Notes under the pieces: generated by a model
The model's database searches: none
Seen by the model: only the letters and a program-made list of their open reading frames with translations
What the model was told of the DNA's origin: nothing
Source of the DNA: Pseudomaricurvus sp033283335
Lineage (GTDB): Bacteria > Pseudomonadota > Gammaproteobacteria > Pseudomonadales > Cellvibrionaceae
Length of the DNA: 64,000 nucleotides
Assembly (NCBI GenBank): GCA_033283335.1
Contig: JAWMQP010000001.1
Location: forward strand, 496,001 to 560,000
Direction: 5' to 3'
Program-made: the position numbers and the translations under genes
Shown here: positions 26,902 through 36,049 of the stretch, one piece after another
How the letters are laid out: every line of letters starts with the position of its first letter
Numbering within the stretch: position 1 is the first letter of the stretch

Positions 26902-29247
26902 ATGACAGTTCGAAATGTTTTTGGGACCATACTGATCTTAGGACTGATACACTTCAGCGTATTTTCGACTCAAGCGTCCCCCCTCATTGCACACTACAAC
27001 CGCCAGACTGCTTCTGACTCCCCACGGGGACAGCACTACAACCAGGTCATCAAACCAATTTTTGAACATCGCTGCGCTGTCTGCCACGGCTGTTACGACG
27101 CCCCCTGCCAACTTAAACTCACCTCTACCGAAGGGCTTGAGCGCGGCGCCAGCAAAGAGCTGATTTACGACGGCACCCGGCTCATACAAGCGAAACCCAG
27201 CCGCCTTGAAATTGACCACCAGAGCCTTGCCGAGTGGCGCCATCACGGCTTTCACCCTGTACTAGATGAACACCAACAAACCACTCGAGGCAATCTGGAT
27301 GCCAGCCTGCTCTATCGAATGCTGAACTTAAAGCAGCAACAACCTGACTATAAAAACAAACACCTGCCCAGTGATGTAACAATCAATATCGATCGCGAGT
27401 ATCAGTGCCCTCGGCCAGACGAGTTTGACAGTTATGCCAGGCAGCACCCTAACTGGGGGATGCCCTATGGACTCCCGCCACTGACAGACTCCGAACACGA
27501 GCTTATCGTCGACTGGCTGACCCTAGGGGCCCCCTTGCCGGCGACTCGCCCGCTACCTGAAGATGTTCATAAGCAGATCAAGCACTGGGAATCATTCTTT
27601 AATCAGAACGGCATGAAAGCCCAATTGGTGAATCGCTATTTGTACGAGCACTTATTCATTGGTGCCCTCTATTTTGATGAGGTTTCAACGCGACACTTCT
27701 TCCGCCTGGTTCGATCCTATTCACGCCCCGGCCAGCCAATCCAACCCATCCCTACCCGTCGCCCCTATGAAGACCCCAAGGTAAAGACGTTTTATTACCG
27801 ACTGCAACCCATCAACAGCACCCGCCTATCGAAAACCCATATGCCCTACGCCCTGAACCAACAACGATTACAGAAATGGCGACAGTGGTTCTACCAAGAC
27901 GACTACCAGGTGACCGAACTGCCCAGTTACCAGCCAAGCATCACCGGCAACCCCTTTGAGGTGTATCAGCAACTTCCCGTGCAATCACGCTATCGATTTA
28001 TGCTGGATGAGGCGGAGTACACCATCATGGGCTTTATCAAAGGACCGGTTTGCCGTGGACAGGTTGCCCTCAATGTCATCAATGACCATTTTTGGGTGTT
28101 TTTCTCAAACCCAGACCTGCTTGACCCCGTAGAGACCAGCGCCTTTCTCGCCTCCCAGAGCGCCCATCTGCGTCTGCCGTCAGAAGTTGGCAGCACATTG
28201 AGGCCTCTGACGCGTTGGCTGAAATATTCATCACTGCACAAAAACTATTTGCAGGCGCAGCACAAAGCCCGAAAGACCTTTTATGAAAGCAGCCACATTA
28301 CTCTGGACGAATCGACCGTCTGGAACGGCGATGGATCAAACAGCAATGCCGCCCTCACAGTTTTCCGTCATTTTGACAGCGCCAGCGTGATAAAAGGATT
28401 GGTCGGCCAAGCCCCCAAAACCGCATGGATCATTAACTACCCATTACTGGAGCGTATTCATTATCTGCTGGTCGCCGGCTTTGATGTCTACGGCAATATT
28501 GGGCATCAGCTCATTACCCGCTTGTACATGGATTTTTTACGCATGGAAGGAGAAATGAACTTCCTCACCCTGCTACCACCCGAAACACAAAAACAGGAAT
28601 GGTCTGACTGGTACCAGGGCACCGACAAGCATGTCAGGGATTTTGTGAAAGATAGCAGTGAACGTTTTTTTGAAGCCTCACGAATCAAGTATTACACCGA
28701 CAACCCCAAACTGGAATTGTACAAGCGCTTACAACAGCGCCTGACCCCAATTCTCAGCCAGCGCCACGCACTGAACCGAAGTCAGCTGAATAAGGCTTCT
28801 CTTGAAACGCTCCAACAAATTAACCGCCTGACTGGCCTGTCAATATCATATCTGCCTCAAGTGGTCGTTCTCAGCGTCACCGATCAGAACAATGACATGC
28901 ATCTTTTTACGCTGCTTCACAACAATGCCCACAGCAATATCACCAGCTTACTGCAGGAAGCTTCCAACCGACTCCCGGAGCGAGACAGCCTGACCGTGGC
29001 CAACGGCATTGTGGCCGCCTACCCTGGCGCCTTTTGGCACGTTACCTCCAAGCAGCTGCCGGCTCTTGTGGCAGACCTGAGCACCCTGACATCGGAAAAA
29101 GACTATCAACGACTTATGGACCGCTTCGGCGTTCGTCGCACCAACCCTGACTTCTGGCATCATGCGGACAAGGTTCACCAGATCTACCGGCAACAAGATC
29201 CCATCACCTACGGCCTGCTCGACTTCAATCGCCTGGAAAATCGCTGA
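26902..29247 (+). CDS. cti: Periplasmic fatty acid cis/trans isomerase
   Basis: 781-residue Cti family protein that converts cis to trans unsaturated membrane lipids under solvent or heat stress. It has an N-terminal signal peptide (about 1-25), then the heme c motif CAVCH (58-62) in EHRCAVCHGCYDAPCQLKL, which carries two extra Cys (64, 69). The remaining length is as expected for the family (about 760-780). Upstream, TGTGGCTATACT near 26854-26865 resembles an extended -10 element. Monocistronic. Confidence 0.9.
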   Translation: MTVRNVFGTILILGLIHFSVFSTQASPLIAHYNRQTASDSPRGQHYNQVIKPIFEHRCAVCHGCYDAPCQLKLTSTEGLERGASKELIYDGTRLIQAKPSRLEIDHQSLAEWRHHGFHPVLDEHQQTTRGNLDASLLYRMLNLKQQQPDYKNKHLPSDVTINIDREYQCPRPDEFDSYARQHPNWGMPYGLPPLTDSEHELIVDWLTLGAPLPATRPLPEDVHKQIKHWESFFNQNGMKAQLVNRYLYEHLFIGALYFDEVSTRHFFRLVRSYSRPGQPIQPIPTRRPYEDPKVKTFYYRLQPINSTRLSKTHMPYALNQQRLQKWRQWFYQDDYQVTELPSYQPSITGNPFEVYQQLPVQSRYRFMLDEAEYTIMGFIKGPVCRGQVALNVINDHFWVFFSNPDLLDPVETSAFLASQSAHLRLPSEVGSTLRPLTRWLKYSSLHKNYLQAQHKARKTFYESSHITLDESTVWNGDGSNSNAALTVFRHFDSASVIKGLVGQAPKTAWIINYPLLERIHYLLVAGFDVYGNIGHQLITRLYMDFLRMEGEMNFLTLLPPETQKQEWSDWYQGTDKHVRDFVKDSSERFFEASRIKYYTDNPKLELYKRLQQRLTPILSQRHALNRSQLNKASLETLQQINRLTGLSISYLPQVVVLSVTDQNNDMHLFTLLHNNAHSNITSLLQEASNRLPERDSLTVANGIVAAYPGAFWHVTSKQLPALVADLSTLTSEKDYQRLMDRFGVRRTNPDFWHHADKVHQIYRQQDPITYGLLDFNRLENR

Positions 29248-29293
29248 AATGCCTAACGCCTTGTTTTTCGGTAGGATTTACAAGACTTTTTGG

Positions 29294-29322
29294 TTGCGTT
29301 ACGAAACCGGCTGAGTTAGGAT
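29294..29322 (+). promoter_or_regulatory. Sigma70-type promoter of tRNA-Leu
   Basis: TTGCGT (29294-29299) and TAGGAT (29317-29322) with 17-bp spacing, followed by a GC-rich discriminator (TTGCCCCGC), the pattern of stringently controlled tRNA promoters. The tRNA begins 32 bp after the -10. Confidence 0.65.
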
Positions 29323-29354
29323 TTGCCCCGCTTTCTACAAGCCTCCCCCCTCCT

Positions 29355-29441
29355 GCCCGGATGGTGGAATTGGTAGACACAGGAGACTTAAAATCTCCCG
29401 ATAGCAATATCGTGCCGGTTCAAGTCCGGCTCCGGGCACCA
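29355..29441 (+). tRNA. tRNA-Leu (anticodon TAA)
   Basis: 87 nt including an encoded CCA. The acceptor arms GCCCGG and CCGGGC pair; the long variable arm and the T arm GGTTCAAGTCC are present; the anticodon loop CTTAAAA gives TAA. E. coli leuZ has the same anticodon and sits in the glyW-cysT-leuZ cluster after pgsA. Here it stands alone on the plus strand. Confidence 0.95.
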
Positions 29442-29637
29442 TTGCAAACTTGCGCTTTCTCCCCTTTTTTATATTCTTTTTTATTTGATCTCTTTCTAGC
29501 CGACTACTCGCCCCGGCGGCGATCAATTCGGTCAGCATTGAGGAAAAAAGATCCTTGCTCGTCAGTATTTCTGACAATCACCAGCAAGGCTTGAATCTGG
29601 TTTTCTTGCCTTCACCCATTGCCCCAAGGATAAGAAG

Positions 29638-31488
29638 ATGAACAAATCGTTTTTCATCGGCGCCTGCAGCGCACTGCTTCTTCTCTCCGGCTGTGCAGAC
29701 CAGCCCAGCTCGACAGAAACCAGCAGCCCATCCGCAGAGTTTCTTCAATATACGGAAACCCAAGCGAAAGCCATCCTGCGAACCCAGCCAACGTTTGCCA
29801 CCAGCCTCGGCCTCTCCGAAGACTATCTGGGCATGAAATTCAATCACCTGATGCCAGACTATTCCGTCGGGCAGATTGATAAAACCAAACAGCTGAACGT
29901 CCAGTTGACCAGCGATCTGGCACAGTTTGATCGCAACCTGCTTGAAGGAACGGCCGCCACAACTTATGACGTGATGGCTACCAGCCTGGCGCGCACAGCT
30001 GAGTTCACGGACTTGCTCTATGGCGCCTACTATCCGTTGGGTATTTTTACGCCATTTACCGTCACGCAAATTTCAGGTCCCCACATTGAGCTGCCCCGCG
30101 CCCTGCAAACCGAACAACCTCTGACCAACCAGCAAGAAGCGGAAGATTATCTCAGTCGCCTCGAAGGGCTGCGCAAGGTCTTTACGGATACCGCCGAGGT
30201 GGTGACACTCGAGACCAGTCATGGCCTTACCCCGCCTCGCTTTGCGCTGGAAGGCTCTATCAACGTCATCAATCGTATGACCGAGCCCTCCCCCGCTGAC
30301 AACCCGCTGGTCACGGTTTATGCCAACAAGCTGGCCGACATTGACAGCCTCACAGCGCAGCAGAGAGGCGAATTGGTTGAACGCGCCACCCAAATCGTTG
30401 CCCAGCAGGTTTACCCAGGTTACAACACCTTAAAAACCGCACTCGGCACCGCGGCACAAACCGCTCGTACCGAGCCGGGCATCTGGGCCATACCCAACGG
30501 TGAACACCTCTATGAATTGATGTTGGAAACCTACGGCGCTGCCGGTAAAACACCAGAGCAGGTTCACCAGCTTGGCCTGGATGAAGTGAAGCGCATTCAC
30601 CGGGAAATGGATGCCATCTTGCGAGCCGAAGGCCTCACTGAAGGCCCGGTAATGGAGCGCTACATCGCCCTCAGCGAAGACAAGCAATACCTTTATCCCA
30701 ACACCGATGACGGCCGGGAAGCATTGATCGACGACCTGAATGTCCTGGTAAAGACTGTCGATCATCGCCTGCCGGAAATTCTTAAGACCCTGCCTAAGGC
30801 CCCGGTGGAGGTGCGTCGCATCCCCACCTACGAACAGGACAGCGCACCCGGTGGCTACTACACCTCGCCCACTCTGGACGGCAGCCGCCCAGGTATTTTC
30901 TGGATCAACCTGAAAGACACAGCCGACTGGGCTAAATTCACACTGCCCACACTCACCTACCACGAAGCCAGCCCTGGCCATCACCTGCAGATCGCCATCG
31001 CGCAGGAAATTGAAGACATGCCAATGTTGCGTAACATGATGTGGTACAGCCAGTACGGTGAAGGCTGGGCACTGTACGCAGAGCGCCTGGCCAAAGAAAT
31101 GGGATTGTATGAAACCGATCCACTTGGCGACTTGGGACGACTGCAGGCAGAACTGTTCCGAGCCGGCCGTCTGGTGGTTGATACAGGCCTGCATTACAAG
31201 CGCTGGAGTCGAGCAGAAGCTATTGACTGGATGCATAAAAACACGGGCGAAACCGTGCCATCGGTCACCCGGGAAGTGGAGCGCTACTCCGTCTGGCCTG
31301 GACAGGCCACCTCCTACAAGCTGGGACAAATCCGGATTCTGGAATTACGCGACATGGCACAGAAAGCCTTAGGGGATAAATTTGTCCTGCGCGAGTTCAA
31401 TGACGAAGTCCTGATCCACGGCTCTGTGCCGCTGCCCGTACTGGAAGCCAACATCAAAGACTGGATCAAGCGCACTGAGAATATTTAA
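29638..31488 (+). CDS. DUF885 lipoprotein, putative zinc peptidase
   Basis: 616-residue protein with a lipoprotein signal ending in LLSGC (Cys19), so it is probably membrane-anchored in the periplasm. The motif HEASPGHHLQIAIAQE (442-457) is the HExxxGHH-type metal site of the DUF885 family, followed by the downstream EGWALYAERL glutamate block. Members are poorly characterised predicted peptidases. AAGGAT precedes the ATG. A terminator follows. Confidence 0.85.
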   Translation: MNKSFFIGACSALLLLSGCADQPSSTETSSPSAEFLQYTETQAKAILRTQPTFATSLGLSEDYLGMKFNHLMPDYSVGQIDKTKQLNVQLTSDLAQFDRNLLEGTAATTYDVMATSLARTAEFTDLLYGAYYPLGIFTPFTVTQISGPHIELPRALQTEQPLTNQQEAEDYLSRLEGLRKVFTDTAEVVTLETSHGLTPPRFALEGSINVINRMTEPSPADNPLVTVYANKLADIDSLTAQQRGELVERATQIVAQQVYPGYNTLKTALGTAAQTARTEPGIWAIPNGEHLYELMLETYGAAGKTPEQVHQLGLDEVKRIHREMDAILRAEGLTEGPVMERYIALSEDKQYLYPNTDDGREALIDDLNVLVKTVDHRLPEILKTLPKAPVEVRRIPTYEQDSAPGGYYTSPTLDGSRPGIFWINLKDTADWAKFTLPTLTYHEASPGHHLQIAIAQEIEDMPMLRNMMWYSQYGEGWALYAERLAKEMGLYETDPLGDLGRLQAELFRAGRLVVDTGLHYKRWSRAEAIDWMHKNTGETVPSVTREVERYSVWPGQATSYKLGQIRILELRDMAQKALGDKFVLREFNDEVLIHGSVPLPVLEANIKDWIKRTENI

Positions 31489-31515
31489 CAGCCGCACCTG
31501 ACTTATCTGTTTTAC

Positions 31516-31538
31516 GGGGGCATTAAGCCCCCTTTTTT
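31516..31538 (+). terminator. Intrinsic terminator after the DUF885 gene
   Basis: GGGGGC (31516-31521) pairs with GCCCCC across a 5-nt loop and is followed by six T, 28 bp past the stop codon. Confidence 0.9.
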
Positions 31539-31687
31539 ATCCGCGTTCGAACCGCAACACCCCACAAAACTGCTTTTCTGTCACCGTCTCGCCCTATCTG
31601 GTTGGAATCCCACGTGTTCCATTCCTATATTGAACATGTTCCACGCAACCTCAAACCTGTCAGCTACAAAACACACTGGAGAATAAT

Positions 31688-32080
31688 ATGAATGCCAGAC
31701 ACCCGTTTTTTTCTGCCACCCTATTTACTGCCCTGCTGCTTGTTTTCAGCCAGATGGCACTCGCCGGCAGTTCAAATAAGTGGCGATTGGAGATCAGTGG
31801 TTCGGCCGATTCGGACGGCACCATCGTGCTGCGCTTCACCCCCGAAGGCGGTACAGCGTTTGAAACGACAACCATGGTCAGTGATGGAACTCGCGAAAAC
31901 ATGGTGGCCAAGACCCTGACAGAATCCCTGAAAGAGCAACTACCAGAAGATGGCTACAAGGTGGAACGCGATGATGGCGAAGACGTGCTGGTGAAAAAGC
32001 GCCATGGCGCTGCCAACTTTGGGATTGAAGTCGTATCCAACACCGTCAAGGGAGTAAGAATTAACCGCGACAAGGAGTGA
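31688..32080 (+). CDS. Small exported protein of unknown function
   Basis: 130 residues with a clear signal peptide (hydrophobic about 8-20, likely cleavage after SQMALA near residue 26). The mature part of about 100 residues is polar and lysine/acid rich (LRFTPEGGTAFETTTMVSDG, KVERDDGEDVLVKKRHG). GGAG lies 7 nt before the ATG. Not recognised. It lies between the DUF885 terminator and the convergent tRNA-Cys. Confidence 0.7.
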   Translation: MNARHPFFSATLFTALLLVFSQMALAGSSNKWRLEISGSADSDGTIVLRFTPEGGTAFETTTMVSDGTRENMVAKTLTESLKEQLPEDGYKVERDDGEDVLVKKRHGAANFGIEVVSNTVKGVRINRDKE

Positions 32081-32205
32081 TGCCGGCATCGGCAAACGCT
32101 GGGGGTCAATATGACCGAAAAGCCATGGATGGTGATTTTTCCCAGGAACGGGATGTCTAAAACTGAACGCCTCGATGATTAAGACGTAAAGCTGGAAATT
32201 TGAAG

Positions 32206-32279
32206 TGGAGGCGCGGGTCGGAATCGAACCGGCGTACACGGAGTTGCAGTCCGCTGCATGACCACTCTGCCACCGCGCC
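32206..32279 (-). tRNA. tRNA-Cys (anticodon GCA)
   Basis: 74 nt with encoded CCA. Acceptor GGCGCGG pairs with CCGCGCC, the anticodon loop is ACTGCAACT (GCA), and the T arm contains GGTTCGATTCC. It follows pgsA by 117 bp, as cysT does in E. coli, but no tRNA-Gly precedes it and tRNA-Leu is not adjacent. Confidence 0.96.
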
Positions 32280-32396
32280 TTTTGTCAGGATTTTTTTAAA
32301 GGATCTTAAAACGCCCTGCACTAACCTTGCCTGTCGGTAAGGTGGGAGGCATTGTACGGATATCTCCTTTCGAGTCAAGGAGTTAATAGTCTTTCT

Positions 32397-32957
32397 TTAC
32401 TCCCCTTCTGTTGCCCGCATTTCCGGCCAGGCTGCCCGCAGGTACACAATCATCGACCACAGCGTCAAGGCCGCCGCCGCATACAAGGCAACATAGCCCA
32501 ACATCTTCCAGAAAGGGTATTGCTCGGGATTAAAAGCCAACAGGATAATGATCGCTATCATCTGCAGGGTGGTTTTCACCTTGCCAACATACGAAACCGC
32601 CACGCTGGCTCGCTTGCCCAGCTCCGCCATCCACTCGCGCAGGGCTGAAATCACAATCTCCCGGCCGACAATCACCACAGCTGGCACGGCAAACCATGGG
32701 TTTGCATGCACGCCAACCAGCACCACCAAGGCTACTGCGACCATCAATTTGTCCGCTACTGGATCCAGAAAAGCCCCAAACGGTGTGCTCTGATCGTAGC
32801 GGCGGGCCACATAACCATCCAGCCAATCCGTGATCGCGGCCAGAGTAAAGATCATGGCAGAGACCGGGTAACTCCAACTGAACGGCAAATAGAAAACCAC
32901 CACTAACAAGGGGATCAGGACAATGCGGAATAACGTCAATTGGTTGGCTAAGGTCAT
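32397..32957 (-). CDS. pgsA: CDP-diacylglycerol-glycerol-3-phosphate 3-phosphatidyltransferase
   Basis: First committed step to phosphatidylglycerol, in the inner membrane. 186 residues with the CDP-alcohol phosphotransferase signature DWLDGYVARRYDQSTPFGAF..D (D-G-x2-A-R-x8-G-x3-D-x3-D). Several hydrophobic helices. No Shine-Dalgarno is visible; the 14-bp tandem repeat array ends 3 bp before the ATG. It follows uvrC and gacA in the standard order. Confidence 0.94.
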   Translation of the reverse strand: MTLANQLTLFRIVLIPLLVVVFYLPFSWSYPVSAMIFTLAAITDWLDGYVARRYDQSTPFGAFLDPVADKLMVAVALVVLVGVHANPWFAVPAVVIVGREIVISALREWMAELGKRASVAVSYVGKVKTTLQMIAIIILLAFNPEQYPFWKMLGYVALYAAAALTLWSMIVYLRAAWPEMRATEGE

Positions 32958-32960
32958 AAC

Positions 32961-33030
32961 TACTCAATGGTGACTGGTCGAATGTGACTACTCAATTGTG
33001 AGTACTCGATTGTGAGTACTCGATTGTGAC
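32961..33030. repeat. 14-bp tandem repeat abutting the pgsA start
   Basis: Five 14-bp units, at 32961, 32975, 32989, 33003 and 33017; the last three differ at one or two positions (TACTCRATTGTGAS). The array ends 3 bp before the pgsA ATG, so it occupies the translation-initiation region and 5' leader. Confidence 0.93.
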
Positions 33031-33137
33031 TGCGGGAATGCGACCAACCCGGGGCTGGTCAGGATCAGGCAGGCCAAGGCTGCCATTAAAAAAGAGCCGG
33101 CCCTCAGCGTCAAGGAAATGAATGGCTAACGGGGAAT

Positions 33138-34988
33138 TTATCCACTATTGAGGGCGTTATAGATGTCTTCAGCCATTTTCTTACTGATGAGTGGCACCTT
33201 AGCCAAGTCCGCCACACTAGCCTTTTGAACCTCCTGCAAGCCGCCAAAGTGTCTCAGCAACTCGCGACGCCGCTTGGCCCCGATGCCCGGAATGTCCTCC
33301 AGCCGCGAAGTTTTACGACGCTTATCCCGTCGCTGCTTATGGCCGGTGATGGCAAAGCGATGGGACTCGTCACGGATATGCTGAATCAGATGCAGGGCCG
33401 GCGAGTCGGAGGCCAGCGTCATCTCACCGCCAGCGTCAGGCAAAATCAGTGTTTCAAATCCCGCCTTTCGAGTCGTGCCCTTGGCCACACCAAGTACCAG
33501 CACATCCGACACCGCCAACTCCGCCAGGACTGACTGGGCCCGATTGAGCTGACCCTTGCCGCCGTCGATCAACAAAATATCCGGCAACACCCCCTCACCT
33601 TTCTGCAAGCGCATATAACGTCGCCGCAAAGCCTGCTCCATCGCGGCGTAATCGTCTCCCGCGCTAATGCCTTCAATATTAAAGCGCCGGTAATCGCTTT
33701 TGAGAGGACCGTTTTGATCAAACACAACGCAGGATGCAACGGTAAGCTCGCCATGGCTGTGACTGATATCGAAACACTCGAGTCGCTCCGGCATGGCATC
33801 GAGCCCCAACACATCCTGTAGTGCTTCAAACCTCTGCAGAGAATTTTGTTTGCTGGCCAACTGGGATAGCAGGTTTTCCTTAGCCGCCGAGATCGCCAGG
33901 TTCATCCACAATTGCCGCTGTCCTCGATACTGACTCTGAAAAAGAATCTGATGACCGCACTGGGCCTGTACCGCTTCACTCAAAACCGCCTGATCTTCCA
34001 CCTCGTGACTGATCAAAACCACCTTGGGAAAATCCCGCTCCAGGGACTGCAGGTAAAACTGCCCCAGAAAAGCCTGCAACACCTCGGACTCGTCCCCCAG
34101 CATTTGTCCTTTGGGATAATGGCTCTTACTACCCAGAATCCGCCCCTGGCGAATATACAACACATGGACGCAGGCAACCCCAGCCTGCATATGCAATGCG
34201 ATCACATCGACATCCGCTGAACCACTTTCGACAATCTGCTGGGCCTGTACGCGCTTCAGAGCTGCGATTTGATCGCGATACTCAGCGGCTTTTTCAAAGT
34301 GCAGTTCTGCGGAAGCCGCATCCATCAGGTCGGCCAGCTCTTTAACCAGATCGTCATTCTTGCCCAGCAGGAACATCTCGGCATGACGAATATCTTCCCG
34401 GTATTCTTCACTGCTGATGAGGTCGACACAGGGTGCTGTACAGCGATCGATCTGGTGTTGCAGACAGGGCCGGGTACGGTTGTTGAACACACTGTCTTCA
34501 CACTGGCGCAGGCGAAAGGTTTTTTGCAAAAAGCCAAGACTGGACTTCACTGCCCCCACATTGGGAAAGGGACCAAAATAACTGACCCCTTTGCGTTTCA
34601 CGCCCCGATGCATCGCCAACCTGGGAAACTCATCGCCGCTGGTGAACATGATGTAGGGATAGGACTTGTCGTCACGCAACAGGATGTTGTAGGGAGGGCG
34701 CTGTTGTTTGATGAGATTTTGCTCAAGCAACAGCGCCTCAGCCTCGGTCGGGGTGACCGTCACTTCCACCTGCCGGATACGGGATACCAAGGCACGGGTT
34801 TTCGGTGCCAGGGCGGCACCCGACTGGAAGTAACTGGACAAGCGGCTTTTGAGATTTTTGGCTTTGCCAACGTAGAGGATTTTGCCCTCTGCGTCGTACA
34901 TTTGATAAACCCCGGCCTGACGGGTCACCTGCTGGAGAAAGGTTTTGGCATCAAATTCATCATTAAGCGAAGGTGAGGTACTGCTCAT
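33138..34988 (-). CDS. uvrC: UvrABC excinuclease subunit C
   Basis: Makes the dual incisions in nucleotide excision repair. 616 residues: GIY-YIG domain near 20-95 (GVYQMYDAEGKILYVGKAKNLKSRL), a Cys-rich block (CLQHQIDRCTAPC), the UVR helix pair near 200-235, the RNase H-like domain with CFDISH and IDGGKGQL, and a helix-hairpin-helix tail (LEDIPGIGAKRRRELLRHFG). Lies between gacA and pgsA. Confidence 0.97.
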   Translation of the reverse strand: MSSTSPSLNDEFDAKTFLQQVTRQAGVYQMYDAEGKILYVGKAKNLKSRLSSYFQSGAALAPKTRALVSRIRQVEVTVTPTEAEALLLEQNLIKQQRPPYNILLRDDKSYPYIMFTSGDEFPRLAMHRGVKRKGVSYFGPFPNVGAVKSSLGFLQKTFRLRQCEDSVFNNRTRPCLQHQIDRCTAPCVDLISSEEYREDIRHAEMFLLGKNDDLVKELADLMDAASAELHFEKAAEYRDQIAALKRVQAQQIVESGSADVDVIALHMQAGVACVHVLYIRQGRILGSKSHYPKGQMLGDESEVLQAFLGQFYLQSLERDFPKVVLISHEVEDQAVLSEAVQAQCGHQILFQSQYRGQRQLWMNLAISAAKENLLSQLASKQNSLQRFEALQDVLGLDAMPERLECFDISHSHGELTVASCVVFDQNGPLKSDYRRFNIEGISAGDDYAAMEQALRRRYMRLQKGEGVLPDILLIDGGKGQLNRAQSVLAELAVSDVLVLGVAKGTTRKAGFETLILPDAGGEMTLASDSPALHLIQHIRDESHRFAITGHKQRRDKRRKTSRLEDIPGIGAKRRRELLRHFGGLQEVQKASVADLAKVPLISKKMAEDIYNALNSG

Positions 34989-35040
34989 AGGTTTCTAAGG
35001 CAACAATGTTTCCAGCCTGGCCACAAAACAACCAGGTCGA

Positions 35041-35694
35041 TCAGACCACCGTCTCCACATCCAGAATATTGTGTTTGACCGCCAGCAGCGTTAATTCCAC
35101 ATCGCTGTTGATGCTCAGCTTGTCAAAAATACGGTAGCGATAACTGTTAACCGTTTTCGGGCTGACGCAAAAGGTATCGGCAATTTCCTGAGCCTTCTTG
35201 CCATTGGCAATCAGCATGGCCGTCTGCAACTCGCGTTCTGACAGGCTCTCGAAAGGAGACGATTTGGCCTTGTTGCCGGGAAAGTTTTTCAGGGCCAGCT
35301 GTTGAGCCACACTGTTGCTCATATAAAGATCACCCGCGCACACCGAGCGGATGGCCTTGATCATCTCGTTAAGGTCAGCCCCTTTGGTCACATACCCCAT
35401 GGCTCCCGCCTGCAACAGGCGAGTGGGATAGAGATCGTCATCGCAGGCGGTAACCGCAATGATCTTGACATAATCGTGTACTGCCAAAAGCTTTTTGGTC
35501 GCTTCGACACCGCCAATACCGGGCATCTTGACATCCATCAGAACCACATCCGGCGACAGATCCCGGGTCAAGCTTAAGGCCTCTTCCCCACAACAGGCCT
35601 CACCTACCACATGAAATTCGTCCACGTCCGAAAGCATTCGGACCAGGCCCATGCGCACCAGTTCGTGATCATCGACCACCAATATCTTAATCAA
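35041..35694 (-). CDS. gacA: Response regulator GacA/UvrY
   Basis: NarL-type response regulator that works with the GacS/BarA kinase to drive Rsm/Csr small RNAs. The receiver has DDHELVRMGL and the phospho-acceptor Asp54 in VLMDVKMPG, followed by a LuxR HTH (LSERELQTAMLIANGKKAQE). The TTG at 35694 has GGAG about 8 nt upstream and gives 217 residues, close to GacA's 214; the extension to 35754 is not supported by homology. Followed by uvrC, as in Pseudomonas and E. coli. Confidence 0.93.
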   Translation of the reverse strand: MIKILVVDDHELVRMGLVRMLSDVDEFHVVGEACCGEEALSLTRDLSPDVVLMDVKMPGIGGVEATKKLLAVHDYVKIIAVTACDDDLYPTRLLQAGAMGYVTKGADLNEMIKAIRSVCAGDLYMSNSVAQQLALKNFPGNKAKSSPFESLSERELQTAMLIANGKKAQEIADTFCVSPKTVNSYRYRIFDKLSINSDVELTLLAVKHNILDVETVV

Positions 35695-36049
35695 AGTAGT
35701 GTCTCCAGCACCCCATTGTTCAGGGTATTCATAAGGTCTTGGTGACTTGTTCAAAGCCCCTCAAGTCCAAGGTTGGATTTGTTGTTTTCCTTACTAACGA
35801 GACATATTCCTTGAAGAGTAAAATGTACCACCAGGCATCCATGAATCCTAGGGGGTGACGACACAAAAAAGCGCTCACCGGCACAAGTTAATAGTCCCCT
35901 GCGACTCCCCAGTCACAAAAAGCTATTTTAGCTACTAGCGGCAACGACCAAAAGGGCTTATCTGGACCAATCCGTCCAAGTATTCTGCCCGGCAAATGAA
36001 AATAGCTACATTCGCTCGCCGACTGGCATTCTCAAACAGTCGTGGACGC
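35695..36049. other. gacA leader and gap to alkB
   Basis: A 355-bp region holding the gacA upstream sequence on the minus strand and the 3' side of the alkB gene. I see no strong hairpin, repeat or small gene. A short reading frame on the plus strand at 35996 runs antisense into alkB and is not credible. Confidence 0.4.

Noticed and set aside
29373..29380. A TAGACA hexamer inside tRNA-Leu
   Set aside because: It is part of the conserved D-arm sequence of the tRNA and is unrelated to the cluster upstream of the propionate operon.
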